A DNA stretch of 17,837 bases. Source: MWH-TA3 sp044353905. GTDB taxonomy: Bacteria > Actinomycetota > Actinomycetes > Actinomycetales > Microbacteriaceae. A program made the position numbers and the translations under genes. A model generated the notes under the pieces. It had not been told where the DNA came from. It saw only the letters and a list, made by a program, of their open reading frames with translations, and ran no database searches. Location: contig JBILBA010000022.1 in assembly GCA_044353905.1 (NCBI GenBank), forward strand, positions 1-17,837, written 5' to 3'. This document shows positions 1 through 7,312 of this stretch, in pieces. Position 1 is the first letter of the stretch, and the number at the start of each line of letters is the position of its first letter.

Positions 1-159
1 AGTGACGTCGACGCTGACGCGCTGACTCCGGAAAACGCAACTGCGGACGCCACAGTTCCGACAGCGAGCAGTCGCCACGCAGCAAGTAGCTTCACAGAGT
101 TCCTTTCGAAGAGTCAGCCTCCATTTTATGGCAAAACCGCGGCGATGTGCCCCACATGA
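1..159 (+). CDS. Possible C-terminal end of a truncated unknown protein
   Basis: Frame 1 is open from the left edge to a TGA at 157-159, giving about 52 residues. The other two plus frames close within the first few codons. The translation is rich in Ala, Ser, Thr, Asp and Pro, begins SDVDADALTPENATAD and ends KTAAMCPT, which looks like a low-complexity, disordered protein tail. No domain can be recognised. The stop falls inside the -35 element of the next gene, an ordinary arrangement for a gene end followed by a new promoter. The upstream part lies outside the window, so both function and coding status remain open. It could simply be noncoding. Confidence 0.4.
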   Translation, partial: SDVDADALTPENATADATVPTASSRHAASSFTEFLSKSQPPFYGKTAAMCPT

Positions 160-184
160 CACTCGCAATGTTCACGCCTAGACT
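156..184 (+). promoter_or_regulatory. Sigma70-type promoter for a leaderless DUF2200 transcript
   Basis: A -35 element ATGACA at 156-161 matches TTGACA in five of six positions. A 17-bp spacer follows, then a -10 element TAGACT at 179-184 that fits TANNNT. A normal 7-nt discriminator would start the transcript at about 191-192, which is the GTG at 192. The message would therefore have no leader and no Shine-Dalgarno sequence. This is inferred from spacing and consensus only. Confidence 0.55.
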
Positions 185-191
185 CATAACC

Positions 192-536
192 GTGGAAAAA
201 TTCCGAAACATGAGCGTCGGGAAGGTTTATCCGCTCTATGTGAACAAGGTTGAGCGAAAAGGTCAATCCCGCGAAGACCTTGACACCATCATTCGGTGGC
301 TGACCGGGTTCACCCAAGCCGAACTTGACGAAAAAGTTGCCGACGAGGTCACTTTCGAAGTTTTCTTTTCGAACGCGACGCTCAATCCAAAAGCTGATCA
401 GATAACCGGCGTCATCTGCGGCGTTCGCGTCGAAGAGATAAGCGACCCTTTGATTCAAAAGGTCCGCTATCTCGACAAACTCGTTGACGAGCTTGCCAAA
501 GGAAAGTCGATGGAGAAGATCCTGCGGGCTGGTTAG
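192..536 (+). CDS. DUF2200 family protein
   Basis: This is a 114-residue cytoplasmic protein of the DUF2200 family, whose biochemical role is not known to me. The family pattern is clear: VYPLYVNKVERKG near the N-terminus, TIIRWLTGFTQAEL, an FFSNATLNP segment, ITGVICGVRVEEISDPLIQ, and the C-terminal RYLDKLVDELAKGKSMEKIL. Family members usually start some 10-15 residues before VYPLYV, so I chose the GTG at 192. A longer in-frame start, the GTG at 147, lies upstream of the predicted promoter and would add 15 non-conserved residues. No Shine-Dalgarno sequence precedes 192, which fits leaderless translation. The gene is convergent with the tRNA-Pro operon and shares its terminator. Family assignment is firm and the start is moderately sure. 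Confidence 0.87.
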   Translation: MEKFRNMSVGKVYPLYVNKVERKGQSREDLDTIIRWLTGFTQAELDEKVADEVTFEVFFSNATLNPKADQITGVICGVRVEEISDPLIQKVRYLDKLVDELAKGKSMEKILRAG

Positions 537-547
537 TGCCGTCAAAC

Positions 548-620
548 GGTCGGGCAAAAGGTCGGGCTGCGAAGACGGGCAAATTGTCGGGCTGCGAAAA
601 CGGACAAAAGGTCGGGCTGC
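548..620 (+). repeat. Short 25-bp tandem repeat between DUF2200 and the terminator
   Basis: The 10-mer GTCGGGCTGC recurs exactly every 25 bp, at 561-570, 586-595 and 611-620. The two complete units (561-585 and 586-610) differ at about five positions. A degenerate piece with CGGTCGGGCAAAAG precedes them at 548-560, and the third unit decays after 620. The first nine bases, GTCGGGCTG, also occur at 749-757, where they are the complement of the tRNA-Pro 3' end. No coding frame through the repeat resembles a protein. Confidence 0.6.
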
Positions 621-706
621 ACCGCTCGGCTCAAAATTGCGGCCGCCGACGCTGTCGCGTCGGTAATGCAATTTTTCGAACCGGCGGGACCGCCTGGAAG
701 ACCCGA

Positions 707-748
707 GTAATGAAAAAAGACCGCACAAATGCGGTCTTTTTTCATTAC
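707..748. terminator. Bidirectional intrinsic terminator, 19-bp stem
   Basis: A perfect inverted repeat pairs 707-725 with 730-748 around the 4-nt loop CAAA. The GC-rich core GACCGCA/TGCGGTC is flanked by six A on one side and six T on the other, so either strand gives a stem followed by a U-run. On the plus strand it would end the DUF2200 transcript. On the minus strand it starts 1 nt after the tRNA-Pro discriminator base and would end the tRNA and the long minus-strand operon. Confidence 0.9.
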
Positions 749-749
749 G

Positions 750-823
<74 letters not shown>

Positions 824-844
824 CTGCCTCGCGGCAACCTGTTC

Positions 845-853
845 AGCCTATCA
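845..853 (-). promoter_or_regulatory. Candidate extended -10 element for tRNA-Pro
   Basis: On the minus strand the sequence TG-A-TAGGCT (853 to 845) has the extended -10 layout, TGN followed by TANNNT. It sits 21 nt before the tRNA 5' end, so a transcript would start with a leader of about 14 nt. There is no convincing -35 element. It may give tRNA-Pro independent expression in addition to read-through from the operon. Confidence 0.3.
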
Positions 854-871
854 AAATTATGGAGACCGAAA

Positions 872-2239
872 TCAGACCGAGGTGCCCAACAACTCCTTGA
901 CCGCCTGCTCGAAAACCAGGTGGTGCGCCGCGACGTCCTCGACGGTTGTTGTCGGACACATGAGCGCCATGTTGTGGAATGGCGTCAACATGATCCCGCG
1001 GTTGGCGAGGTAAAGGTGAAGGAAGTCCTCGAGTTCTCCGTCTGCGGCCGCGTTCGATTCGCCGCCGTTTCGAGGCTCAGGGCTGACGAACCGGTATTCG
1101 CACCGAGCACCCAATTGCGCGATTGACCAGGGAAGGTCGTACTTGGCGAAGAGCACGTTCATGCCATCGGTAAACAGTGTGCACATCGCAATCATGTGCT
1201 CGAACGCGGATTCGGTGAGGACCTGTTCCAGTGTCGCCCTCATCGCGGCCACGGACAACGGGTTGCCGGCGAGGGTTCCCCCGACGCCGCCCATGTCGAC
1301 CAGATCGAGGTCGTCGCGGGCGAGCGCCTGTGCAGCAAAATCAGCCGAAAGGCCGTAAGCGCCGGTAGGGATGCCTCCCCCGATTGACTTTCCGATGACC
1401 ACGATGTCGGGTTCGAGGTTCCAGGCGCGGGTAGCCCCACCATAGCCCGCACTGAAGGTGTGCGTTTCGTCGATGATGAGCAGTGCGCCGTACTTGCGCG
1501 TCAGTGCGCGGACGCCGTCGTGATACCCCTCCTCGGGCAGAACGATTCCGATGTTCGTGAGCGCGGGCTCGATGAGAACCGCGGCGACGTCACCGTGAGC
1601 AAGTTCGCGCTCGAGCGCATCGAGGTCATTGAATTCGGCGACGCGACTCGTTTCGAGAACGTCTACCGGCTCGCCCACGTTTCCGGGTCGGCTCATCGAC
1701 TCGCCGTTTGGTCCGACCACGATCAGCGACTCGTCGACCGAGCCGTGATAGCAATAAGAGTGGAAGAGGATTTTGGAACGACCCGTGAGAGCGCGAACTA
1801 GACGGATGACCCATCGGTTGGCGTCCGTGGCGGTCAAGGCGAAGCTCCAGCGGTCCATCCCGAAACGCCGAGTCAATTCCGCTCCGACCCATTCCGCATC
1901 GAGGGTGGGGAGCATCGTGGTCAGTCCGCCCTGGTCGGAGACGTGGCGCACAATCGCCGCCGCCACCTCGGGCGCAGCGTGACCCGCCATCGCCCCCGTG
2001 TCACCGAGAGCAAAATCGATGTAGTCGTTACCGTCAATGTCGCGAATAGTGTTCCCGCGCGCCGACTCGAAATACACGGGGAATGACCCGGCCTTCTTGT
2101 TCATCCACGTCATCGGCACGCGGCCAAAAAGGTGTTCCGCCGAGGCATAGGCGGCCTTGGACTTCGGGTGCGTCTTTTCGAACTCGTCACGCTCTCGCGT
2201 GAACAGTTTGTCGAGGCGATTGCGGTCGATTTCGGCCAT
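872..2239 (-). CDS. Class III (PLP-dependent) aminotransferase, GSA-aminomutase-like
   Basis: This 455-residue protein belongs to the class III aminotransferase family, in the branch near glutamate-1-semialdehyde aminomutase. It should bind pyridoxal phosphate in the cytoplasm. The N-terminal half has DGNDYIDFALGDTGAMAGH (about 69-87) and TATDANRWVIRLVRALTGR (about 136-154). The cofactor-ring Asp is in LLIIDETHTF (D257) and the Schiff-base Lys in VIGKSIGGG (K284). Both key residues are present and the length is normal. The ATG at 2239 is preceded by an AAGGAAG Shine-Dalgarno sequence 7 nt upstream, whereas a start 30 nt further upstream has no such support. It follows the Nudix gene by 36 nt and precedes tRNA-Pro. 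The substrate cannot be read from sequence, and no other heme biosynthesis gene is nearby, so I do not call it hemL. Confidence 0.85.
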   Translation of the reverse strand: MAEIDRNRLDKLFTRERDEFEKTHPKSKAAYASAEHLFGRVPMTWMNKKAGSFPVYFESARGNTIRDIDGNDYIDFALGDTGAMAGHAAPEVAAAIVRHVSDQGGLTTMLPTLDAEWVGAELTRRFGMDRWSFALTATDANRWVIRLVRALTGRSKILFHSYCYHGSVDESLIVVGPNGESMSRPGNVGEPVDVLETSRVAEFNDLDALERELAHGDVAAVLIEPALTNIGIVLPEEGYHDGVRALTRKYGALLIIDETHTFSAGYGGATRAWNLEPDIVVIGKSIGGGIPTGAYGLSADFAAQALARDDLDLVDMGGVGGTLAGNPLSVAAMRATLEQVLTESAFEHMIAMCTLFTDGMNVLFAKYDLPWSIAQLGARCEYRFVSPEPRNGGESNAAADGELEDFLHLYLANRGIMLTPFHNMALMCPTTTVEDVAAHHLVFEQAVKELLGTSV

Positions 2240-2275
2240 CAGTGCACTTCCTTGTGAATCGTGAACCACCCCAGA

Positions 2276-2767
2276 CTACTGCGCGCGATGGGTCGCCAAC
2301 ATGTCGTTCAACAGGGACCACGACTTTCCGAAGCGCGGGTGGAGCTCGAACGACGCGACAGCATCTCGGGTAATCCATTGGAGGTCGGTGCTTTCGAGGT
2401 CGTTGAACGCCGGCTCGAAGTGCTCGCGCGTTTCAACGATGACGGTCGTGTACGCCCAGAATCCGAGGTCGATGACATAGGTGTCGATCGGAATGAGAAG
2501 GCTCTCGGGAACCCCCGCCTCTTCGTGTGCTTCGCGCATTGCTCCGGCCGTCGCGTCCTCACCGAACTTCAAGGCTCCGCCGGGGATCCCCCAGGTTCCG
2601 CCGTGATGCGACCATTCGGCGCGCAACTGCAACAAAACACTGTCGGTGGTGCGGTTCCAGACCAGAACACCGGCCGCACCGAACATCCCCCAGACGCGCT
2701 CACCATTAGGTCCGTGGACCCAATTGTCGCCGAAGTCGCGCTGGTGTGGTGGGGGTAGGTAGTTCAC
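2276..2767 (-). CDS. Nudix hydrolase
   Basis: This 163-residue protein is a single-domain Nudix hydrolase, a metal-dependent enzyme cleaving a nucleoside diphosphate linked to another group. The Nudix box is complete at residues 64-86: G64, then E70, then REAHEEAG at about 78-85, matching G-x5-E-x7-R-E-x2-E-E-x-G. The preceding WSHHGGTWGIPGG is typical of a widespread actinobacterial subfamily of unknown substrate. The GTG at 2767 lies 9 nt after the der stop, with a weak AGTAGG ribosome site overlapping the der end, so it is probably co-translated with der. It is not the positional counterpart of the ADP-ribose pyrophosphatase that sits between pyrG and xerD in M. tuberculosis. Confidence 0.9.
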   Translation of the reverse strand: MNYLPPPHQRDFGDNWVHGPNGERVWGMFGAAGVLVWNRTTDSVLLQLRAEWSHHGGTWGIPGGALKFGEDATAGAMREAHEEAGVPESLLIPIDTYVIDLGFWAYTTVIVETREHFEPAFNDLESTDLQWITRDAVASFELHPRFGKSWSLLNDMLATHRAQ

Positions 2768-2776
2768 GCCGCGAAC

Positions 2777-4282
2777 CTACTTTCGAGGTCCGCGTTTTTC
2801 GCGAACACGCATCGACACGTTGATGGGCGATCCCTCGAAACCCCAAACCTCGCGGAGTCGACGCGTGATGAATCGACGGTATTGCGGGTCGAGGAAACCG
2901 GTCGTGAACAAGACGAATGTTGGCGGACGAGTCGACGCCTGTGTTCCGAATAAAATACGGGGTTGCTTCCCGCCGCGGACGGGATGCGGGTGAGCAGCCG
3001 CGAGTTCCGAGAGGAAGGCATTGAGTTTTCCGGTTTGAATTCGGGTATCCCACGATTCAAGGGCAAGTTCGAGTGCCGGCACCAATTTCTCGAGGTGGCG
3101 ACCCGTTCGCGCGGAAATGTTGACGCGCGGCGCCCATGCCACGTGAGCGAGGTCCTGGTCGATTTCCCGCTCGAGGTAACGGCGTCGGTCGTCATCCAAC
3201 AGATCCCACTTGTTGAATGCCAATACGAGCGAACGACCCGATTCCAATGCCATGTCGATGATGCGAATGTCTTGTTCGCTGATGGGCTCGGTGACATCGA
3301 GAACTACGACCGCAACCTCGGCCTTTTCCAACGCGGCCGCGGTGCGCAGAGACGCATAGAAATCGGCCCCCTGCGCCATGTGCTGGCGTCGTCGAATACC
3401 GGCGGTGTCGACGAAACGCCACACTTTTCCGCCCAGTTCGACCTGTTCGTCGATCGGGTCGCGGGTGGTACCCGCCAGTTCATTGACGACGACGCGTTCT
3501 TCGCCGGCAGTTTTATTCAACAATGACGACTTTCCGACGTTGGGGCGACCGATAATTGCAACACGTCGCGGTCCGCCGATCTCGGTTTTGGCGACAGCAC
3601 TGATTTCGGGAAGAACCGTGAGCACCTTGTCGAGCATGTCGGCGACACCACGACCGTGCAGCGCAGAGACGGGCCATGGCTCTCCTAGTCCGAGCGACCA
3701 GAGAGAAGCGGCTTCGGGTTCTTGGCGCGCATCGTCTACCTTGTTTCCGACGAGGATGACCGGCTTTTTCGAGGCGCGAAGCATCGTGACAACTCGTTCG
3801 TCGGTCGCTGTTGCGCCAACCATCGCGTCGACCACAAAAAGAACGGCGTCGGCGAGCTCGACGGCGATTTCGGCCTGAATGGCAACACTCTTGTCGATTC
3901 CGCGCGCGTCGGGTTCCCAGCCGCCGGTGTCAACAAGGGTGAACTTGCGGTCGTTCCATTCGGCCTTGTAGGTGACACGGTCACGGGTGACGCCCGGAAC
4001 GTCCTCGACCACTGCTTCGCGTCGGCCCAGAATTCGATTGACCAACGCGGACTTTCCGACATTGGGGCGACCGACAATCGCCAGAACGGGAAGGGCGGGA
4101 AGTTCGATGACCTCGTCGGTATCGCCGAGGTGGGATTCAAGGATCGAGATGTCCTCGTCATCGAGGTCGTAATCCGCAAGTCCTTGCCGAAGCGCCTCGG
4201 CACGCTGGGCGGCGTCGGCGTCGGTCAGTTCCGACATTCGATCGACGAGGTCGCCGATGTCGTCTTCGTAGTTCTCGCTCAT
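2777..4282 (-). CDS. der: Ribosome biogenesis GTPase Der (EngA)
   Basis: Der is a double-GTPase needed for maturation of the 50S ribosomal subunit. This 501-residue copy has two G domains in tandem. The first has GRPNVGKS (71-78), DTGG (118-121) and NKVD (180-183). The second has GRPNVGKS (245-252), DTAG (292-295) and NKWD (357-360). A C-terminal KH-like domain follows, ending in a basic REKRGPRK tail. About 60 acidic residues precede the first G domain, the N-terminal extension commonly seen in actinobacterial Der and absent from the E. coli protein. The ATG overlaps the cmk stop as ATGA, with GGGAG a few bases upstream, so translation is coupled to cmk. All nucleotide-binding motifs are intact. 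Confidence 0.98.
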   Translation of the reverse strand: MSENYEDDIGDLVDRMSELTDADAAQRAEALRQGLADYDLDDEDISILESHLGDTDEVIELPALPVLAIVGRPNVGKSALVNRILGRREAVVEDVPGVTRDRVTYKAEWNDRKFTLVDTGGWEPDARGIDKSVAIQAEIAVELADAVLFVVDAMVGATATDERVVTMLRASKKPVILVGNKVDDARQEPEAASLWSLGLGEPWPVSALHGRGVADMLDKVLTVLPEISAVAKTEIGGPRRVAIIGRPNVGKSSLLNKTAGEERVVVNELAGTTRDPIDEQVELGGKVWRFVDTAGIRRRQHMAQGADFYASLRTAAALEKAEVAVVVLDVTEPISEQDIRIIDMALESGRSLVLAFNKWDLLDDDRRRYLEREIDQDLAHVAWAPRVNISARTGRHLEKLVPALELALESWDTRIQTGKLNAFLSELAAAHPHPVRGGKQPRILFGTQASTRPPTFVLFTTGFLDPQYRRFITRRLREVWGFEGSPINVSMRVREKRGPRK

Positions 4283-4941
4283 TGGTCACTCCCTGCTCGC
4301 ACAATGTCGACGATTGCCGAGACGGTGTCCGAAAAATTGATGTCCGACGAATCGACGACTGTCACGCCAGGAGCGGCGGTAAAGAAATCAACGACGTTCG
4401 AATCTTTGGCATCTCGCTCACGAACCGATGCGGTCGTTTCGGCGAGATCTCGGCCGACGACGTCGCCAGCCCTTCTCTCAATTCTAACCTCTTCGCGGGC
4501 GGTCAAGAGAATCCGGGTCGAGGCATCGGGGAAAACGACGGTCGTCATGTCCCGCCCCTCGGCGACAACTCCGGGAAAGGACGAGTGTGTGGCCAAGTCG
4601 CGAGCGGAATTCTTCATCCATTCCCGTACCCGAAGATTCTGCGCAACCGCGCTGACCGCGAGGCTGATTCGAGGCTCGCGAATCACTGCGGTCACATCGA
4701 CATCGCCCACGGCAAACCGCTCGAGTTCTGGATCAAGCGAAATCGAATACCTAAACCTGCCGAGAAGCCCCGCGATGGCGTCCTCGTCGGATAGGTCAAT
4801 TTCTCGATCGAGTGCCCACCACGTCAGGGCTCGGTATGCGGCACCGGTGTCAAGAAATCCGTATCCCAATTGAGCGGCGACCGCCCGTGCGACGCTCGAC
4901 TTCCCGCTGCCCGCGGGTCCATCGATGGCAACAACAATCAC
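4279..4941 (-). CDS. cmk: Cytidylate kinase
   Basis: Cytidylate kinase phosphorylates CMP and dCMP to their diphosphates with ATP. The 220-residue length is standard. The P-loop GPAGSGKSS is at 8-16, followed by LDTGAAYRALTW (about 30-41), the NMP-binding region around REPRISLAVSAVAQ, and the conserved GRDMTTVVFPDA. The lid region has R-E-x-R-I-E-R-R and RDAKDS. The GTG at 4941 overlaps the tyrA stop as GTGA, and the gene ends in an ATGA overlap with der. The cmk-der pair is a very common actinobacterial arrangement. It also links to pyrG upstream, since CTP synthase and cytidylate kinase both feed the cytidine nucleotide pool. Confidence 0.98.
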   Translation of the reverse strand: MIVVAIDGPAGSGKSSVARAVAAQLGYGFLDTGAAYRALTWWALDREIDLSDEDAIAGLLGRFRYSISLDPELERFAVGDVDVTAVIREPRISLAVSAVAQNLRVREWMKNSARDLATHSSFPGVVAEGRDMTTVVFPDASTRILLTAREEVRIERRAGDVVGRDLAETTASVRERDAKDSNVVDFFTAAPGVTVVDSSDINFSDTVSAIVDIVRAGSDQ

Positions 4942-6020
4942 TGGCTCTCGCCCGCGATTCTCCAGCCTCGCGCTTCCAGGGCACTCACGAGGGATTCTTC
5001 GGCTGTCGGCAGCACCGAGACCTCAGCGAAGCCGATGGCCGAACCTGGCGAGTGCTCGAGACGGAGGTCTTCCATGTTGACTCCAAGGTCACCGATATCG
5101 GCGAGCAATTGCGCCAATTGTCCTGGGCGGTCGTCAATAACGACCAAAATGTGGGCAAAGCGTGCACTTCGACCATGTTTTCCGGGAATGCGCGACACGC
5201 CCGTGTTTCCGGACGCCAAAAGGTCCGCGAGAGCGGCAGTCGGAGTTCCGCTGCGCAATGCCGTGACAACCGCGTCGATCCGGTCTCGAACGTCTTCCAA
5301 GACGACCGTCACGTCGGCGGCGTTAGCGATGAGAATCTGAATCCACAGGCTCGGATCGCTGGACGCAATTCGAGTCATGTCCCGCAATCCACCACCCGCG
5401 AGTTCAACCGACGAGTCGGGCGCTCCGATCAGACTCGATGCAACGGCGGATGACACGATTTGTGGAACATGACTCACGAGGGCCACCGCGGAATCGTGAT
5501 CGGCCGTCGACATCTCGACGAGGTTCGCTCCGCAGTCGATTGCCAGATCGGAGACGAGATTGACCGAGGCCGAATCGGCGTCGGGTCGAGGGCACACCAC
5601 CCACGAGCGACCCGTGAAGATATCGGCACGAGCAGAGACCGCTCCCCCGCGTTCGCGACCCGCCATCGGGTGCGAGCCAACATAACGGGTTAGGTCGACG
5701 CCTCGAGATTGCAGGTCCGCGAGAATCGAACCCTTGACACTCGTGACGTCGGTTACGACCGCGTCGGGGAAATCGTGCAGTTCGCGGGCAACGACGTCAG
5801 CCACAACGTCGGGCGGAACCGCGACGACAATCAACTCTGGCTTTTCGCCGTCGACCGCAGGGAGTCCCGCTCCGTACTGGGATGCGAGTGCGACCGCGGT
5901 GGGCGACGAATCGACGAGTGAAACGTCGATTCCGTGGCGGCGAAGCACCAATCCAATCGAGGTTCCGAGCAATCCTGCTCCGACGATTCGGACCGGGCCG
6001 GAAACGCGGGCGTTAGTCAC
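4938..6020 (-). CDS. tyrA: Prephenate dehydrogenase with C-terminal ACT domain
   Basis: TyrA oxidatively decarboxylates prephenate to 4-hydroxyphenylpyruvate, the committed step to tyrosine. The N-terminal Rossmann fold shows GAGLLG at 14-19. The catalytic and substrate region has GSHPMAGRE (about 115-123), and the helical domain has the family sequence GGGLRDMTRIASSDP. Residues from about 287 to 357 (FAHILVVIDDRPGQLAQLL onward) form an ACT domain, usually the site of feedback control by tyrosine. I chose the GTG at 6020 because GAGGAGG lies 6 nt upstream. A longer version would add 19 residues that overlap rluB and are unlike the family. The start overlaps the rluB stop by 8 nt and the end overlaps cmk as GTGA. 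Confidence 0.95.
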   Translation of the reverse strand: MTNARVSGPVRIVGAGLLGTSIGLVLRRHGIDVSLVDSSPTAVALASQYGAGLPAVDGEKPELIVVAVPPDVVADVVARELHDFPDAVVTDVTSVKGSILADLQSRGVDLTRYVGSHPMAGRERGGAVSARADIFTGRSWVVCPRPDADSASVNLVSDLAIDCGANLVEMSTADHDSAVALVSHVPQIVSSAVASSLIGAPDSSVELAGGGLRDMTRIASSDPSLWIQILIANAADVTVVLEDVRDRIDAVVTALRSGTPTAALADLLASGNTGVSRIPGKHGRSARFAHILVVIDDRPGQLAQLLADIGDLGVNMEDLRLEHSPGSAIGFAEVSVLPTAEESLVSALEARGWRIAGESQ

Positions 6021-6768
6021 GAGCCGCCTCCTCACCGTCGGAATCGCGGGCCAGTGCGAGCACCTGCCCCACTTCAACCTTAGTGAGGTCGCGCGTGTCC
6101 CCCAGGGACAACGAGCCGAGGCTCAGCGGACCGAAACTCTTGCGATGGAGTTCCACGACGGGGTGGCCAATTGCCTCACACAAACGGCGGACGATGCGGT
6201 TGCGGCCGGAATGCAACGTGATTTCGAGCAGAGTCTGTCCGCGCGACGGCTCCCCCACAATCGAGACTCGGTCGACCGCGATCGGTCCGTCCTCGAGCTC
6301 GATTCCGTCTTTCATCTCTCGCAATGTTGAACCCTTCACGAGCCCCGACACCTTCGCGAGGTAGGTCTTGGCGACTTCGAATGACGGATGTGCGAGCACA
6401 TGAGCGGCATCGCCGTCATTCGTCAAGATGAGAAGACCGGAGGTTTCGAAATCGAGTCGGCCGACGTTGAACAGACGCTCGTCATAAGCCGAGACGAAAT
6501 CGCGCAGGTCGCGTCGCCCCCGATCGTCGGCGAGGCTCGACACGACTCCGGTCGGCTTGTTCAACATCACGTAGCGCTTGCTGACGTCGGACTGGATCGG
6601 TTCGCCGTCGACAGTGATTCGGTCGATTTCGGGGTCGACACGGGAACCCGGTTCGGTAACAGTTTCACCGTTGACCGTTACCCGTCCCTGCGCGATGAGG
6701 ATCTCGCTCGCGCGACGAGACGCAACCCCCGCCGCGGCGAGGACTTTTTGGAGTCGGTCAGTGGACAT
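6013..6768 (-). CDS. rluB: 23S rRNA pseudouridine synthase, RluB-type
   Basis: This is a 251-residue pseudouridine synthase of the RsuA/RluB/RluE/RluF family, which isomerises a uridine in rRNA. An S4 RNA-binding domain occupies about residues 4-50 (RLQKVLAAAGVASRRASEIL, then GRVTVNG). The catalytic motif NVGRLDFETSGLLILTNDG contains the nucleophile D106. The later HPSFEVAKTYLAKV and HSGRNRIVRRLCEAIGHPV are typical. The ATG at 6768 overlaps scpB by 11 nt, and a longer start would add 38 residues lying wholly inside scpB. RluB-like genes follow scpB in many Gram-positive genomes, including M. tuberculosis. The exact target uridine is inferred from family position, not from the sequence. Confidence 0.94.
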   Translation of the reverse strand: MSTDRLQKVLAAAGVASRRASEILIAQGRVTVNGETVTEPGSRVDPEIDRITVDGEPIQSDVSKRYVMLNKPTGVVSSLADDRGRRDLRDFVSAYDERLFNVGRLDFETSGLLILTNDGDAAHVLAHPSFEVAKTYLAKVSGLVKGSTLREMKDGIELEDGPIAVDRVSIVGEPSRGQTLLEITLHSGRNRIVRRLCEAIGHPVVELHRKSFGPLSLGSLSLGDTRDLTKVEVGQVLALARDSDGEEAARD

Positions 6769-7312
6769 CGTCGAAACCAGCAGAACCGTCGTCGAGCAGT
6801 TCCGATACGGGCGGAAGCTGGTCGAGTGAATCGATTCCGAGGTTCGTGAGGAGTAGATCGGTGGTGCCATACAAAATCGCACCGGTCTCGGGCTCGGTCC
6901 CTACCTCGGTGATGAGCCCGCGCCCAACGAGCGTTCGAAGCACGGTATCGACGTTGACTGCTCGAATTCCCGACACCTGTGAGCGAGTAACCGGTTGCTT
7001 GTATGCGATCACCGCAAGGGTTTCGAGCGCGGGCTGAGACAACTTGGTCGAATTCTGCGACAACACCACGTCGCGAACGAGTTCGTCAAAGGACTCGCGA
7101 ACATAGATTCGCCAGCCACCGCCGATTTCGCGAAGTTCGAAACCGCGCTGAACGGTGCCGTCGACCCCGTCGAAGTCGGCAACGAGTCGCGCGATGGCTG
7201 CTTTGACGTCCGTCACGGGTCGTTCCAGCACCGTGGCGAGTGACACCAGGCTTTGAGGCTCGTCCGCCACCATCAGGATCGCTTCGAGTTGACGCTCAAG
7301 TTCAGTTTCCAT
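6758..7312 (-). CDS. scpB: Segregation and condensation protein B
   Basis: ScpB is the winged-helix partner of the kleisin ScpA and, with SMC, forms the bacterial condensin that compacts and separates chromosomes. The 184-residue protein begins METELERQLEAILMVADEP. It contains the family signature LSQPALETLAVIAYKQPVTRSQVSGIRAVN (about residues 91-120), then GRGLITEVG and a YGTTDLLLTNLG segment. The C-terminus is acidic. The ATG at 7312 overlaps the scpA stop by 11 nt, with GGGAG about 6 nt upstream, so the two subunits are probably made in a coupled ratio. The gene then overlaps rluB by 11 nt. Length and motifs are normal. Confidence 0.97.
   Translation of the reverse strand: METELERQLEAILMVADEPQSLVSLATVLERPVTDVKAAIARLVADFDGVDGTVQRGFELREIGGGWRIYVRESFDELVRDVVLSQNSTKLSQPALETLAVIAYKQPVTRSQVSGIRAVNVDTVLRTLVGRGLITEVGTEPETGAILYGTTDLLLTNLGIDSLDQLPPVSELLDDGSAGFDDVH

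Noticed and set aside
126..728. 200-residue open frame on the minus strand across DUF2200 and the repeat
   Set aside because: Antisense to a recognisable DUF2200 gene and runs through the tandem repeat into the terminator; low-complexity translation.
3722..4873. 383-residue open frame on the plus strand opposite der and cmk
   Set aside because: Long but antisense to two fully conserved genes; its translation has no recognisable domain and is explained by the codon bias of the opposite strand.
6769..6882. 38-residue N-terminal extension of the pseudouridine synthase
   Set aside because: The added residues lie inside scpB in another frame and do not resemble the family; the S4 domain begins right after the ATG at 6768.
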